From contig NZ_JAPJBQ010000002.1 in assembly GCF_026421305.1 (NCBI RefSeq), positions 620,001 to 684,000 on the forward strand: 64,000 nt of DNA, read 5' to 3'. Below the pieces are notes generated by a model. That model had not been told where the DNA came from. It saw only the letters and a program-made list of their open reading frames with translations, and searched no databases. The stretch is from Dyella silvae. Its GTDB lineage: Bacteria > Pseudomonadota > Gammaproteobacteria > Xanthomonadales > Rhodanobacteraceae. How positions within the stretch are numbered: the first letter of the stretch is position 1; each line of letters begins with the position of its first letter. Shown piece after piece: positions 7,470-14,931 of this stretch. Made by a program: the position numbers and the translations under genes.

Positions 7470-8374
7470 TGGCCTACAAAAGTTCCCGACGTGTGGATAT
7501 GGGCGCGGTGGCGATGGCGCCCTTCATGGCATTGCAGTGGCGCTTGCTGCTGCTCTGGATGCTGGCTTTGCTTCTGCCGGTCGTCATTGCCACGTTGCCT
7601 TTGCTGCAGGTGCTGGGTGGCATGCTCGATCACTCCGTGCACGCGCACGCCTGGGCATTGCAGTTTGATGGTTTGATGTTCAGCGATGTGGCGCCTGCAT
7701 TGCTGCATCGGCAGGGCGTGCTGCATGCCGCGGCCATGGCGAGCCTGCTGCTGACGTTACTGTTGCTCCCCTGGCTCAACGGCATGGTGGTGGCCAGCGG
7801 TCGAGCCGGGCGCACGCTGGGGTTCGGCGCGCTGTTGCAAGGCGGCCTGACGGAATACGGCCGCATGTTCCGTGTGCTGCTGTGGTCACTGCTGCCATAT
7901 GCCGCCGCGGGCTATCTGGTGCAGATGGGGTTGGATCACGCCGATGATCGCAGTGATGCGGCGGTGCTGGAGTCGCAGGCGATGGCTGCGCAGCATGTGG
8001 CGTGGTGGGTATCAGGCGCGGTCGTGGTGATCGCGCAGGCGTGGGTGGAATCGGCGCGGGCTGCGTTTATTGCCGATGCCGGCTTGCGCTCTGCCACCGT
8101 GGCGATGCTACGTGGTCTGGCGCAACTGGTGCGCCGGCCGCTTTCAACTTTTTTTGCCTATGTGCTGGTGACGGCGGTGGGCTTTGCGGTGGTCATGGCG
8201 CTGGGGTTGGTCCGCGTTCGCATGCTGGCCGTGGGTACGCAGGGGTTGCTGTTCGGCTTTCTGCTGAGCCAGTTGATCGTGGTGGCGTTGGGATGGATGC
8301 GTGCCGCGCGATTGTTCGCGTTGGCAGATGTAGCCCGTTCACTGGGTGGATCGCGGCGATCCAGTCTGTCGTAA
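7469..8374 (+). CDS. Polytopic inner-membrane protein of unknown function
   Basis: 301 residues, not assigned to a family. It shows about five or six hydrophobic segments (around 25-50, 80-110, 130-150, 180-200, 235-260 and 265-285) and a long soluble loop near ADDRSDAAVLESQ. The gene overlaps the M1-like peptidase stop by one base (TAATG), so the two are co-translated and probably work together, for example in assembly or export of the peptidase. That link rests on gene order only. The layout loosely recalls membrane domains seen with glycerophosphodiesterases, but no catalytic motif is visible. Confidence 0.7.
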   Translation: MAYKSSRRVDMGAVAMAPFMALQWRLLLLWMLALLLPVVIATLPLLQVLGGMLDHSVHAHAWALQFDGLMFSDVAPALLHRQGVLHAAAMASLLLTLLLLPWLNGMVVASGRAGRTLGFGALLQGGLTEYGRMFRVLLWSLLPYAAAGYLVQMGLDHADDRSDAAVLESQAMAAQHVAWWVSGAVVVIAQAWVESARAAFIADAGLRSATVAMLRGLAQLVRRPLSTFFAYVLVTAVGFAVVMALGLVRVRMLAVGTQGLLFGFLLSQLIVVALGWMRAARLFALADVARSLGGSRRSSLS

Positions 8375-8395
8375 TGGATGGCGGCTTTGCCGCGG

Positions 8396-8965
8396 TCAGG
8401 GGGCGGGCAGGCGGGCCAGTACGATGTCGCCGCCGCCTTCAATGCGTACCGGATGACCCGGAATAGGGTCGATCCACATCATGTCGTTGGGAGTCATTTC
8501 CTGCGACACGTGATCGGCTATGACTTTTGCGTGGCCGCTCATCAGCATCAGCAGCCAGTGCCAGCCGTTGGGTGCCAGCAGCACCATGGCGCCGTTCAAC
8601 GGGCGCGCAATCAGTTCGCCTTGCGTGTCGCCACGAAGTTTGAGATTGAGCGTTCGGGTGGGACTTTCCGGTACGCAGGTGTCCGGATCGTTGTCGTGAT
8701 CAAAGCGGGCCACTTGCAGCCGGGACAAATGTTGCAGACGGCCGCCGGGAAAGATGATGTCGGCGGCGGCGTCCAGCGCCACGAACTGCCGGCGAAGGTC
8801 AGTATGTGCCGGAAAATCCACTTCCTGGCCCATCAGAATAAGCGTGAGTTGCCAGGGCCACGCTTCGCCACCCGGACCACGGGCAATTTCGGTGATGACC
8901 GCGCTGCCGTCGGAGCACGGCTCTCCGGAAAGTGTTTCAACCGGCAGGCGGCGTAGCTGGCTCAT
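8396..8965 (-). CDS. HutD/Ves family protein
   Basis: 189 residues from an ATG at 8963-8965 (MSQLRRLPVETL). The order of elements fits the HutD/Ves cupin-like family: an N-terminal strand, TEIARGPGGEAWPWQLTLILMGQEVDFPAH, a Gly-rich FPGGRLQHL section and a closing VRIEGGGDIVLARL. HutD accompanies histidine degradation genes in many proteobacteria, with an unclear role as a governor of hut expression. No hut genes are nearby, so this is a stand-alone paralogue. Its start overlaps the stop of the upstream GNAT gene by ATGA, making it the last gene of a three-gene minus-strand unit. Confidence 0.6.
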   Translation of the reverse strand: MSQLRRLPVETLSGEPCSDGSAVITEIARGPGGEAWPWQLTLILMGQEVDFPAHTDLRRQFVALDAAADIIFPGGRLQHLSRLQVARFDHDNDPDTCVPESPTRTLNLKLRGDTQGELIARPLNGAMVLLAPNGWHWLLMLMSGHAKVIADHVSQEMTPNDMMWIDPIPGHPVRIEGGGDIVLARLPAP

Positions 8966-9513
8966 GCCCGCGCGCGGCGCCGTTCGGGGCACGGGGGGTA
9001 GTACGCAAAGACGTGGTTATGGGCGCCGAAGAAATCCATGTCTTCGATATGCTCGCCGCCCAGCCGTTCGGCCACGCGGTCGGAGGCGTCATTGCCGATC
9101 TTTACCAGGCTGATCACGCGCTGGGCATTCAGCCGGTGCCAGGCGAACTCCAGAATGGCGCTGCCCGCTTCCGTGGCGTAGCCGTGGTGGCGGAATTCCG
9201 GTTTGAGCATCCAGCCAAGCTCGAGATCGGGCCAACCTTCCGGCCGCATCAGGCCGGCGCGCCCGATGAATTCGCCGGTGTCTTTCAGTTCCAGCGCCCA
9301 CATGCCGTAACCGCGCAGCTGCCAGTGGCCGATCAACATGGCCAGCGAACGCCACGCATTGGTGCGATCCAGCGGTTGCCCATCGCCAACCCAGCGAGTG
9401 CTGGCGGGGTCGCCCAGCATGGCGGCGTAATCGTTGAAGTGCCGCTCTGCGAGAGCAGTGAGGCGCAGCCGCGCCGTTTCAATGACGGGTATGTCGATCA
9501 TGGGCTTCAACAA
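8962..9513 (-). CDS. GNAT N-acetyltransferase, RimJ/RimL type
   Basis: 183 residues. The start IETARLRLTAL and the acetyl-CoA-binding section LGWMLKPEFRHHGYATEAGSAILEFA are typical of RimJ/RimL-like acetyltransferases. ERLGGEHIEDMDFF is the usual C-terminal element. It transfers acetyl from acetyl-CoA to an amine; the substrate cannot be read from sequence. The first Met overlaps the end of the SET gene by 7 bp. A second in-frame Met (MIDIP, at 9501) is an equally good start. It sits in a tightly packed unit with the SET and HutD genes. Confidence 0.85.
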   Translation of the reverse strand: MLKPMIDIPVIETARLRLTALAERHFNDYAAMLGDPASTRWVGDGQPLDRTNAWRSLAMLIGHWQLRGYGMWALELKDTGEFIGRAGLMRPEGWPDLELGWMLKPEFRHHGYATEAGSAILEFAWHRLNAQRVISLVKIGNDASDRVAERLGGEHIEDMDFFGAHNHVFAYYPPCPERRRARA

Positions 9514-9986
9514 GCAAGCCGGGTGCCATCGAGCAGGGCCGCTAGTGCGCGGGTGCTGATGCCAAGACTCTCGGCCCAGGGCAGGCCGACAATTGTGCGG
9601 CCGGTGGCGGTGTCGACGAAGGCCTCCTCTTCGCCGGGAGGCAACAGGTGGCGGTAGTCCACCGTGATTTCGGTGCCTGCAGGCAGGTCACGCGTGGCGA
9701 ACACAAAACCCAGATGCCATAAGCCGGTCGGCTCGAAGCTGTGGTTGATGTAGCACTCGTCGGGCCAGTCCGGCGACACGGTGTAGCGATCTTCAAACCA
9801 GCGGGCGCTGGCATACAGCTGCGCAGACAGCTCTGGCGAGCCAGTGAGCTCGTCATAGCGGTAGGTGCGGTCAATGGCGTCCGGCGCGGTGACGATATGT
9901 CCGGCCGCGACGTCTTGTTCCAGGAACAGCCCCTGACCTGCGCCGGCAATAGTCGACGCAGCAATGCGATAACGCGGAACGATCAT
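9507..9986 (-). CDS. SET domain protein
   Basis: 159 residues. SET domain signatures are GAGQGLFLEQDV near residue 15 (the S-adenosylmethionine-binding GxG), YINHSFEPTG (the NHS pseudoknot motif) and AGTEITVDYRHL (the ELTxDY motif with catalytic Tyr). Such proteins methylate lysines with SAM. Small stand-alone SET proteins occur in many bacteria and the substrate is usually unknown. There is no pre-SET or post-SET zinc cluster, only a short C-terminal tail. First gene of the SET-GNAT-HutD unit, with a 114-bp gap to the upstream ComEA-like gene. Confidence 0.85.
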   Translation of the reverse strand: MIVPRYRIAASTIAGAGQGLFLEQDVAAGHIVTAPDAIDRTYRYDELTGSPELSAQLYASARWFEDRYTVSPDWPDECYINHSFEPTGLWHLGFVFATRDLPAGTEITVDYRHLLPPGEEEAFVDTATGRTIVGLPWAESLGISTRALAALLDGTRLAC

Positions 9987-10032
9987 GACGGCCCTTGCAG
10001 GCTCTGAGGTAGCACGGCGGGCGAGTGTAGGC

Positions 10033-10067
10033 CTAACCGGCCAGGGTTGCCAGACCCGGCCGGTTAG
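10033..10067 (-). terminator. Hairpin downstream of the ComEA-like gene
   Basis: A 10-bp perfect stem, CTAACCGGCC (10033-10042) with GGCCGGTTAG (10058-10067), plus an inner GGG/CCC pairing. It lies between the ComEA-like gene and the SET gene on the minus strand. No T-run follows on that strand, so efficient intrinsic termination is uncertain. Confidence 0.45.
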
Positions 10068-10100
10068 TTGTTACTGAACGCAAGTAACTGATGGGTTTGG

Positions 10101-10454
10101 TTATTCGCCAGACGTCTTGGCGGGCTTGCTGGCCTTGGTGCTGGCCTTGGCCGGCGGCGGCGTTGGGGTCGCTGCGGGGGCGTTGCCTGACGCGTCCGTC
10201 AGCAGGATGGCACTGCGGTTGCGCTCCAGCGTGGCAGGGCCGATGCCCTTGACCTGGCCGAGGTCGTCGACGCTCTTGAACGGCCCGTGGGCTTCGCGGT
10301 AGGCGACGATGGCGGCGGCTTTTGACGCCCCGACACCATCAAGCGAGTGAGCGAGCGTGGCGGCATCGGCCGTGTTCACATTGACCGGTGTGGATGCGAA
10401 CGCTGGCCAGGCCAATGCGAAGGCCAGCAAGGCAGCAGCAATGTGTTTGATCAT
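10101..10454 (-). CDS. ComEA-like helix-hairpin-helix DNA-binding protein
   Basis: 117 residues. A signal peptide (MIKHIAAALLAFALAWPAFA) is followed by the helix-hairpin-helix pair PVNVNTADAATLAHSLDGVG and FKSVDDLGQVKGIGPATLERN, then a Pro/Ala/Lys-rich tail. ComEA-type proteins bind double-stranded DNA in the periplasm during natural transformation and pull it in. Many proteobacteria have short ComEA proteins exactly like this. The start is supported by GGGAGG 8-9 bp upstream. A much longer open frame extending over the M20 gene on the opposite strand is an artefact. The lysine-rich tail could add DNA affinity. Confidence 0.88.
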   Translation of the reverse strand: MIKHIAAALLAFALAWPAFASTPVNVNTADAATLAHSLDGVGASKAAAIVAYREAHGPFKSVDDLGQVKGIGPATLERNRSAILLTDASGNAPAATPTPPPAKASTKASKPAKTSGE

Positions 10455-10655
10455 GGTGACTTCCTCCCTTGAATGAACGCGGCCTCCATTGGCCGCCCGG
10501 TGACTGTGCCGAGCCAGATCACTGTTGGCTGTCGGCAGGACGGAAGCCGTCGCGACGTTTTGCGCGTGCCTTCGTGTGGGCCGGTGGGTGCTCACGGGAG
10601 CTCTCGCACAGGCTGATACAATCGCGCCCTTTCCCCACGCTGCAGGAGCCGCCTC

Positions 10656-12080
10656 ATGGATACCGCCCGCCTCAACCGTTTCATCAGCGGACTCTGGGAT
10701 GAAGAAATCGTGCCGCAGCTGGTGGAGTACATCCGCATTCCCAACAAGTCGCCGATGTTCGATCCGAAATGGGTGGAGCACGGCTACATGGATGCGGCGG
10801 TCAAGCTGATGGAGACCTGGGCACGCAGCAAGCTGTCGTCGCTGCCGGGTGCCAAGCTCGAAGTGGTGCGCCTGGAAGGCCGCACGCCGCTCATCTACAT
10901 CGAAGTACCGGGTTCGGGCGACGACACCGTGGTGCTCTACGGCCACCTCGACAAGCAGCCGGAAATGACCGGCTGGGCCGAAGGCCTCGGTCCGTGGACG
11001 CCGGTGATCAAGGGCGACAAGCTCTACGGCCGCGGCGGTGCGGATGATGGCTACGCCATCTTCGGTTCGCTCGCAGCGCTGCTGGCACTGCATGAGCAGG
11101 GCGTGCCGCACGCACGTTGCGTCGTGCTGATCGAAGCCTGCGAAGAATCCGGCAGCTACGATCTGCCGTTCTACGTGGATCACCTGGCTGACCGCATCGG
11201 CAATCCGTCGCTGGTGGTGTGCCTCGACTCCGGTTGTGGCAACTACGACCAGCTGTGGCTCACCACCTCGCTGCGCGGTATGACCGGTGGCGAGCTCACC
11301 GTGCAGGTGCTGGAAGAGGGCGTGCACTCGGGCGACGCCTCCGGCGTGGTGCCGTCGAGCTTCCGCATCCTGCGCGAGTTGCTGAGCCGCCTGGAAGACC
11401 AGGAAACCGGCACCATCAAGCCGAAGGAGCTGTACGTCGACATTCCGCAGCAGCGCATCGAGCAGGCGAAGAAATCCGCCGACGTGCTGGGCACGGCGGT
11501 GTACGACAAGTTCCCGTTCGTGGAAGGCATGCATCCGGTCACCGAAGACCTCACCGAGCTGGTGCTCAACCGCACCTGGCGCCCGCAGTTGGCCGTGACC
11601 GGCGTGGACGGCATGCCGCCGCTGGAAAGCGCGGGCAATGTGCTGCGCCCGAAGACCTCGGTGAAGCTCAGCCTGCGTGTGCCGCCGACGCTCAATGGCG
11701 CGAAGGCCGGCCAGTTCCTCAAGCAGTTGCTGGAGAAGGATCCGCCGTACGGTGCCAAGGTCACCTTCAAGCTGGAGAAGGACGGTAGTGGCTGGAATGC
11801 GCCGCAGCTGTCGGCGTGGCTGGAAGAGGCCGTGGCCAAGGCATCGCAAACCTACTTCGGCGCACCGGCGGCCTATATGGGCGAGGGCGGCAGCATTCCG
11901 TTCATGGGCATGCTGGGCGAGAAGTTCCCCAAGGCACAGTTCCTGATCACTGGCGTGTTGGGCCCGCACTCCAATGCGCACGGCCCGAACGAGTTCCTGC
12001 ACATCCCCACCGGCAAGAAGGTGTCGATGGTGGTGGCCGACGTGGTGGCCCGCCACTACGAGCAAGGCGCCAAGGCCTGA
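10656..12080 (+). CDS. M20 family metallopeptidase (dipeptidase-like)
   Basis: 474 residues, full length for the ArgE/DapE/CPG2 clan. Metal-site motifs are VLYGHLDKQ (His and Asp ligands), GRGGADDGYA (bridging Asp), EACEESGS (catalytic Glu pair), CLDSGCG and GPHSNAHGPNEFL (last His ligand). The central dimerisation domain includes GVHSGDASG. The long form and the TPVIKGDKLYGRG context resemble carnosinase/CNDP-like dipeptidases. It has no signal peptide, so cytoplasmic hydrolysis of dipeptides or acyl-amino acids is expected. The ATG lies after AGGAGCC. It ends at a strong hairpin. Confidence 0.9.
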   Translation: MDTARLNRFISGLWDEEIVPQLVEYIRIPNKSPMFDPKWVEHGYMDAAVKLMETWARSKLSSLPGAKLEVVRLEGRTPLIYIEVPGSGDDTVVLYGHLDKQPEMTGWAEGLGPWTPVIKGDKLYGRGGADDGYAIFGSLAALLALHEQGVPHARCVVLIEACEESGSYDLPFYVDHLADRIGNPSLVVCLDSGCGNYDQLWLTTSLRGMTGGELTVQVLEEGVHSGDASGVVPSSFRILRELLSRLEDQETGTIKPKELYVDIPQQRIEQAKKSADVLGTAVYDKFPFVEGMHPVTEDLTELVLNRTWRPQLAVTGVDGMPPLESAGNVLRPKTSVKLSLRVPPTLNGAKAGQFLKQLLEKDPPYGAKVTFKLEKDGSGWNAPQLSAWLEEAVAKASQTYFGAPAAYMGEGGSIPFMGMLGEKFPKAQFLITGVLGPHSNAHGPNEFLHIPTGKKVSMVVADVVARHYEQGAKA

Positions 12081-12089
12081 ACGTGACCG

Positions 12090-12122
12090 TCGCCCCGGCC
12101 TGGTGCCGGGGCGATGCTTTTA
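12090..12122 (+). terminator. Intrinsic terminator of the M20 gene
   Basis: A 10-bp stem, TCGCCCCGGC (12090-12099) with GCCGGGGCGA (12105-12114), five-base loop, then TGCTTTTA. It separates the M20 gene from yggS. Confidence 0.75.
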
Positions 12123-12168
12123 TGACCGCGCGAGATGATCGTGCGGTGCTTTGCAGAGTTTGCGAGCG

Positions 12169-12876
12169 ATGACCGACTCCGACTATTCCTACCTCGCCGG
12201 AAACTGGGCTTCGGTGCGCGAACGGGTCGATGCGGCCTGCCATGCGGCCGGGCGCGACCCCGCCGACGTGTCGATTCTCCCGGTCAGCAAAACCTTCGGG
12301 CCCGACGTGGTACGCGCGGCCATGGCTCTGGGGCTGACGCGTTTCGGCGAGAACAAGGTGCAAGAGATCCGCAGCAAGGCCGAAGCGTTGGCAGGCAGCG
12401 GCATCGACTGGGTCGTCATTGGCCACCTGCAGACCAACAAGGCCAAGGATGTGGCCAGGCTGGCGAGTGAGGTGCAATCGCTCGATCGGCTGGAGCTGGC
12501 GGAGGCGCTGGATCGCCGGCTGCAGCACGAAGGACGCGCGATCGACGTGCTGATCGAAGTAAAGACCTCGCCCGAAGAGAGCAAGCACGGTCTCGCTCCT
12601 GCGCAGCTACCGGCCTTCCTGGAGGCCTTGCGTGCTTACCAAAGCCTTCGGGTGCGGGGCCTGATGACCCTGGCCGTCCAGTCGGAAGACCCCGAAGCGG
12701 TACGCGGCTGCTTCCTGCAATTGCGCCTGCTGCGCGATGCGGCGCGCGAGCAAGGGCATGATCTGACAAGCCTTTCCATGGGCATGAGCGGGGATTTTCC
12801 GCTGGCGATCGCCGAGGGGGCGACCGAGGTGCGCGTGGGTACCGCCATCTTCGGAAAAAGGGTGACGCACGTCTGA
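12169..12876 (+). CDS. yggS: YggS/PROSC family PLP homeostasis protein
   Basis: 235 residues, normal length. The PLP lysine is K41 in ILPVSKTF. Other family signatures are RFGENKVQEI, WVVIGHLQTNKAK, IEVKTSPEESKHGL, LRVRGLMTLA, LSMGMSGDFPLAIAEGATEVRVGTAIFGKR. The protein is a fold-type III TIM barrel that binds pyridoxal phosphate without known enzyme activity and buffers PLP and amino/keto acid pools. Often it neighbours proC or pilT genes; here it stands alone between the M20 gene and an NlpC/P60 gene. Confidence 0.95.
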   Translation: MTDSDYSYLAGNWASVRERVDAACHAAGRDPADVSILPVSKTFGPDVVRAAMALGLTRFGENKVQEIRSKAEALAGSGIDWVVIGHLQTNKAKDVARLASEVQSLDRLELAEALDRRLQHEGRAIDVLIEVKTSPEESKHGLAPAQLPAFLEALRAYQSLRVRGLMTLAVQSEDPEAVRGCFLQLRLLRDAAREQGHDLTSLSMGMSGDFPLAIAEGATEVRVGTAIFGKRVTHV

Positions 12877-12912
12877 AATGTACGGTACCGAATGGATTAA
12901 TTAGTTCACTAA

Positions 12913-12941
12913 TTGATCAAAAAATGAACATTTCATACATA
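12913..12941 (+). promoter_or_regulatory. Candidate promoter in AT-rich leader of the NlpC/P60 gene
   Basis: TTGATC (12913-12918), 17-bp spacer, TACATA (12936-12941). It lies in a stretch of about 90 bp (12880-12970) far richer in A and T than the rest of the window, about 190 bp before the NlpC/P60 start. A short inverted repeat, AGGGTT/AACCCT, is at 13004-13020. Confidence 0.4.
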
Positions 12942-13126
12942 TTTCTATTTGTAAATCAGTAGGTTAGTCGTAATGCATGGGCCGTGCCAAATTTTGAAAC
13001 GACAGGGTTCAGTTAACCCTGATCGAACAAACGGCCTATGTCCCTTTGCTAAGTTCACACCTTCATCACGGTCCGCCGGTCGTAACGACGGCGTAACTCC
13101 ACGAACTGCAAAGGGATTTGTCCCAC

Positions 13127-13843
13127 ATGCCAACGAAGCGATTGATCGCCGCAGCTGCGCTTGCTGGTGCACTCTTCATCTCCCTGCCGCTTTTCGCCGA
13201 GCCCCTGACCGTCACTACTCCGGCTGCTACGCCGACCTCGACGTCCAACGTTGCTCCGAACCTGATGGGTTCGCTGTCGGTGTTCGCACCGGCCGCCATG
13301 CTGGCTCAGTCGGCCATGCCGGCCCGCGCCGCCCAGGCTTCCAAGCCGTCGGGCTGGGCTGGCGAAGACGACGATATGGATGCCGATGACATGCCGGGCA
13401 ACGGCGTCGCCAATGTCGCGGCGCTGGCCAATGACACCTCGGATCTGCGCAAGACGCTGATCGGTCTCGCCATGCAGTTGCGCGATATCCGCTACGTGCG
13501 CGGCGGCCGCGATCCGTCCACCGGTTTCGATTGCAGCGGCTTTGTCCGCTACGTGTTCGCTCATGCCGTGGGCCTCGAGCTGCCGACCAACTCCGCGTCC
13601 CAGTTCGTGGCCGGCCTGAAGGTCAACCGTGAGGAAATGAAGCCGGGCGATCTGGTGTTCTTCCGCACGGCCGGCAAGCGTGGCCAGGGTCGTATCTCGC
13701 ACGTGGGCATCTACATTGCCAACGGCCAGTTCATTCATTCGCCGTCGCACGGCAAGACTGTCCGTGTCGACAGCCTGCAGGAATCCTACTGGGCGCAGCG
13801 TTTCGCCGGCGCCAAGCGCCCGGGTGCGCTGGCTCGCAGCTGA
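13127..13843 (+). CDS. NlpC/P60 family cell-wall peptidase, exported
   Basis: 238 residues. Signal peptide at 1-24 (RLIAAAALAGALFISLPLFA), then a low-complexity Ala/Thr/Asp linker to about residue 110 and a C-terminal NlpC/P60 domain. Catalytic residues are visible: C136 in FDCSGFVRYVFA and H192 in RISHVGIYIA, followed by FIHSPSHGKTVRV. Such enzymes cut gamma-D-glutamyl-diaminopimelate bonds or similar links in peptidoglycan stem peptides in the periplasm. The single domain with a disordered N-terminal linker resembles Spr/MepS-like hydrolases. It is preceded by a long AT-rich leader and followed by a strong terminator, so it is a single-gene unit. Confidence 0.9.
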   Translation: MPTKRLIAAAALAGALFISLPLFAEPLTVTTPAATPTSTSNVAPNLMGSLSVFAPAAMLAQSAMPARAAQASKPSGWAGEDDDMDADDMPGNGVANVAALANDTSDLRKTLIGLAMQLRDIRYVRGGRDPSTGFDCSGFVRYVFAHAVGLELPTNSASQFVAGLKVNREEMKPGDLVFFRTAGKRGQGRISHVGIYIANGQFIHSPSHGKTVRVDSLQESYWAQRFAGAKRPGALARS

Positions 13844-13865
13844 TTGCAGTCACTCCGCCAGTCAA

Positions 13866-13893
13866 AGGCCGCCCCTGTGGGCGGCCTTTTTTT
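13866..13893 (+). terminator. Intrinsic terminator of the NlpC/P60 gene
   Basis: AGGCCGCCC (13866-13874), loop CTGT, GGGCGGCCT (13879-13887) and a run of seven T. Textbook rho-independent terminator. Confidence 0.92.
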
Positions 13894-13912
13894 ATGCGCC
13901 ATGGAGAACGGT

Positions 13913-14206
13913 TTAAGGATGCTCTGATTAATTCCACGTGCCCGTCACCGCAAGGTATGCGCGCAACGCACAGCGCCGTCGGCGAAGGCAGGCTGGCTGC
14001 CTGTCGAGACGGCGGGGCGAAGCGTTGCGCGCATACCGTGCGGCCCCCAACGCATTGAATTTAAATGCTGGGGTGACGTCCAGAAGGCCCGTCGACAGTG
14101 TCGCGCGGCTTGAACAGACGGCCAGTCTGCCCAGCGCCACGCGACACTGTCGGCGGGCCTTCTGGACGTCATGCCGGGTACGTGGAATTAATCAGAGCAT
14201 CCTTAA
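13913..14206. repeat. 294-bp compound inverted-repeat element (MITE-like)
   Basis: The outer ends are perfect 27-bp inverted repeats (13913-13939 and 14180-14206; arm starts TTAAGGATGCTCTG). Inside are two long hairpins. Arm A is a 16-bp perfect stem (13954-13969 with 14022-14037, GGTATGCGCGCAACGC) with further pairing inside. Arm B is a 31-bp stem with one G-T mismatch (14075-14105 with 14140-14170, starts GACGTCCAGAAGG). Folded, it makes a three-way cruciform. There is no convincing coding capacity. The terminal TTAA on both sides could be a target duplication or part of the arms. The 3' edge supplies the stop codon of the neighbouring minus-strand gene. The family is not recognised. Confidence 0.85.
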
Positions 14207-14844
14207 CTACCGAGCTGTTGTAGCTCGTCCGACTCGACGACGCGCACGCCATCCCCCGGAATCTTTGCCAGGCGCCACATCGCTCGCGCCACCGTGCCGG
14301 CGCTGATGCCACGCCAGCGGCCCGGGAGCAGGTGGGAGAAGGGCGCGGCCAGCACTTCGCCCATACGGGGCTTGTTGCGCGCGCCAAGCAGCAGAGACGG
14401 GCGCACGATGGTCAACCTGGGCCACTCCTGCTTCTGCAGCGCCAGCTCCAGTTCGCCTTTGGTGCGGTTGTAGAACAGCCGGGAAGAAGGATCGGCGCCC
14501 AGCGCGCTGATCACCACATAGTGCGTGGCACCCAGCGCGAGCGCGTGCCTGCCCAGCGACACCGGCAGGTCGTAGTCCACCATGCGAAACGCTTCACGCG
14601 ACCCGGCCTGGCGAATGGTGGTCCCCAGGCAGCAGAACACGGTGTCGACCTGGCCGTGCAGCTGTGTCACCAGGTGACCCACCATGCCCACTGGATTCTC
14701 CAGTCGAGGGTGAGCCGGCAGTGCATGGCGCGTCGGTGCGAGCACGTGCGCAACGCTGGTGTCTTCCAGCAGCAAGGTCAGCAGCTCCCGGCCGGTGAGG
14801 CCGGTGGCGCCCGATATCAACACGTGGTTCATGGACGTGTGCAT
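14203..14844 (-). CDS. NAD(P)-binding Rossmann protein (NmrA / HTATIP2-like)
   Basis: 213 residues. The nucleotide-binding start [15 protein letters not shown] fits the GxxGxxG of extended/atypical short-chain dehydrogenases. [50 protein letters not shown] and [17 protein letters not shown] match the HTATIP2/TIP30-like group. The YxxxK catalytic pair is seen as Y-N-R-T-K. The substrate is unknown. The start could be either of two Met (14844 or 14832). The TAA stop (14203-14205) lies inside the terminal arm of the 294-bp repeat, so the C-terminus may have been changed by that insertion. Confidence 0.8.
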   Translation of the reverse strand: MHTSMNHVLISGATGLTGRELLTLLLEDTSVAHVLAPTRHALPAHPRLENPVGMVGHLVTQLHGQVDTVFCCLGTTIRQAGSREAFRMVDYDLPVSLGRHALALGATHYVVISALGADPSSRLFYNRTKGELELALQKQEWPRLTIVRPSLLLGARNKPRMGEVLAAPFSHLLPGRWRGISAGTVARAMWRLAKIPGDGVRVVESDELQQLGS

Positions 14845-14931
14845 GGAACCATTCTACGGCGAGTGCGACAGGCTGCATGGGCCGGCGTGAATGATCTGTC
14901 CACCCAGGGTGCGCTGGGGCGGTGGCGGGGT

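Noticed and set aside
10455-12065. Apparent 537-codon N-terminal extension of the ComEA-like gene
   Set aside because: It runs antisense through the M20 gene. The real start at 10454 has a signal peptide and GGGAGG.
13938-14306. Open frames across the 294-bp inverted-repeat element
   Set aside because: Frames read through on both strands because of the palindromic structure; the content is Arg/Ala-rich noise.
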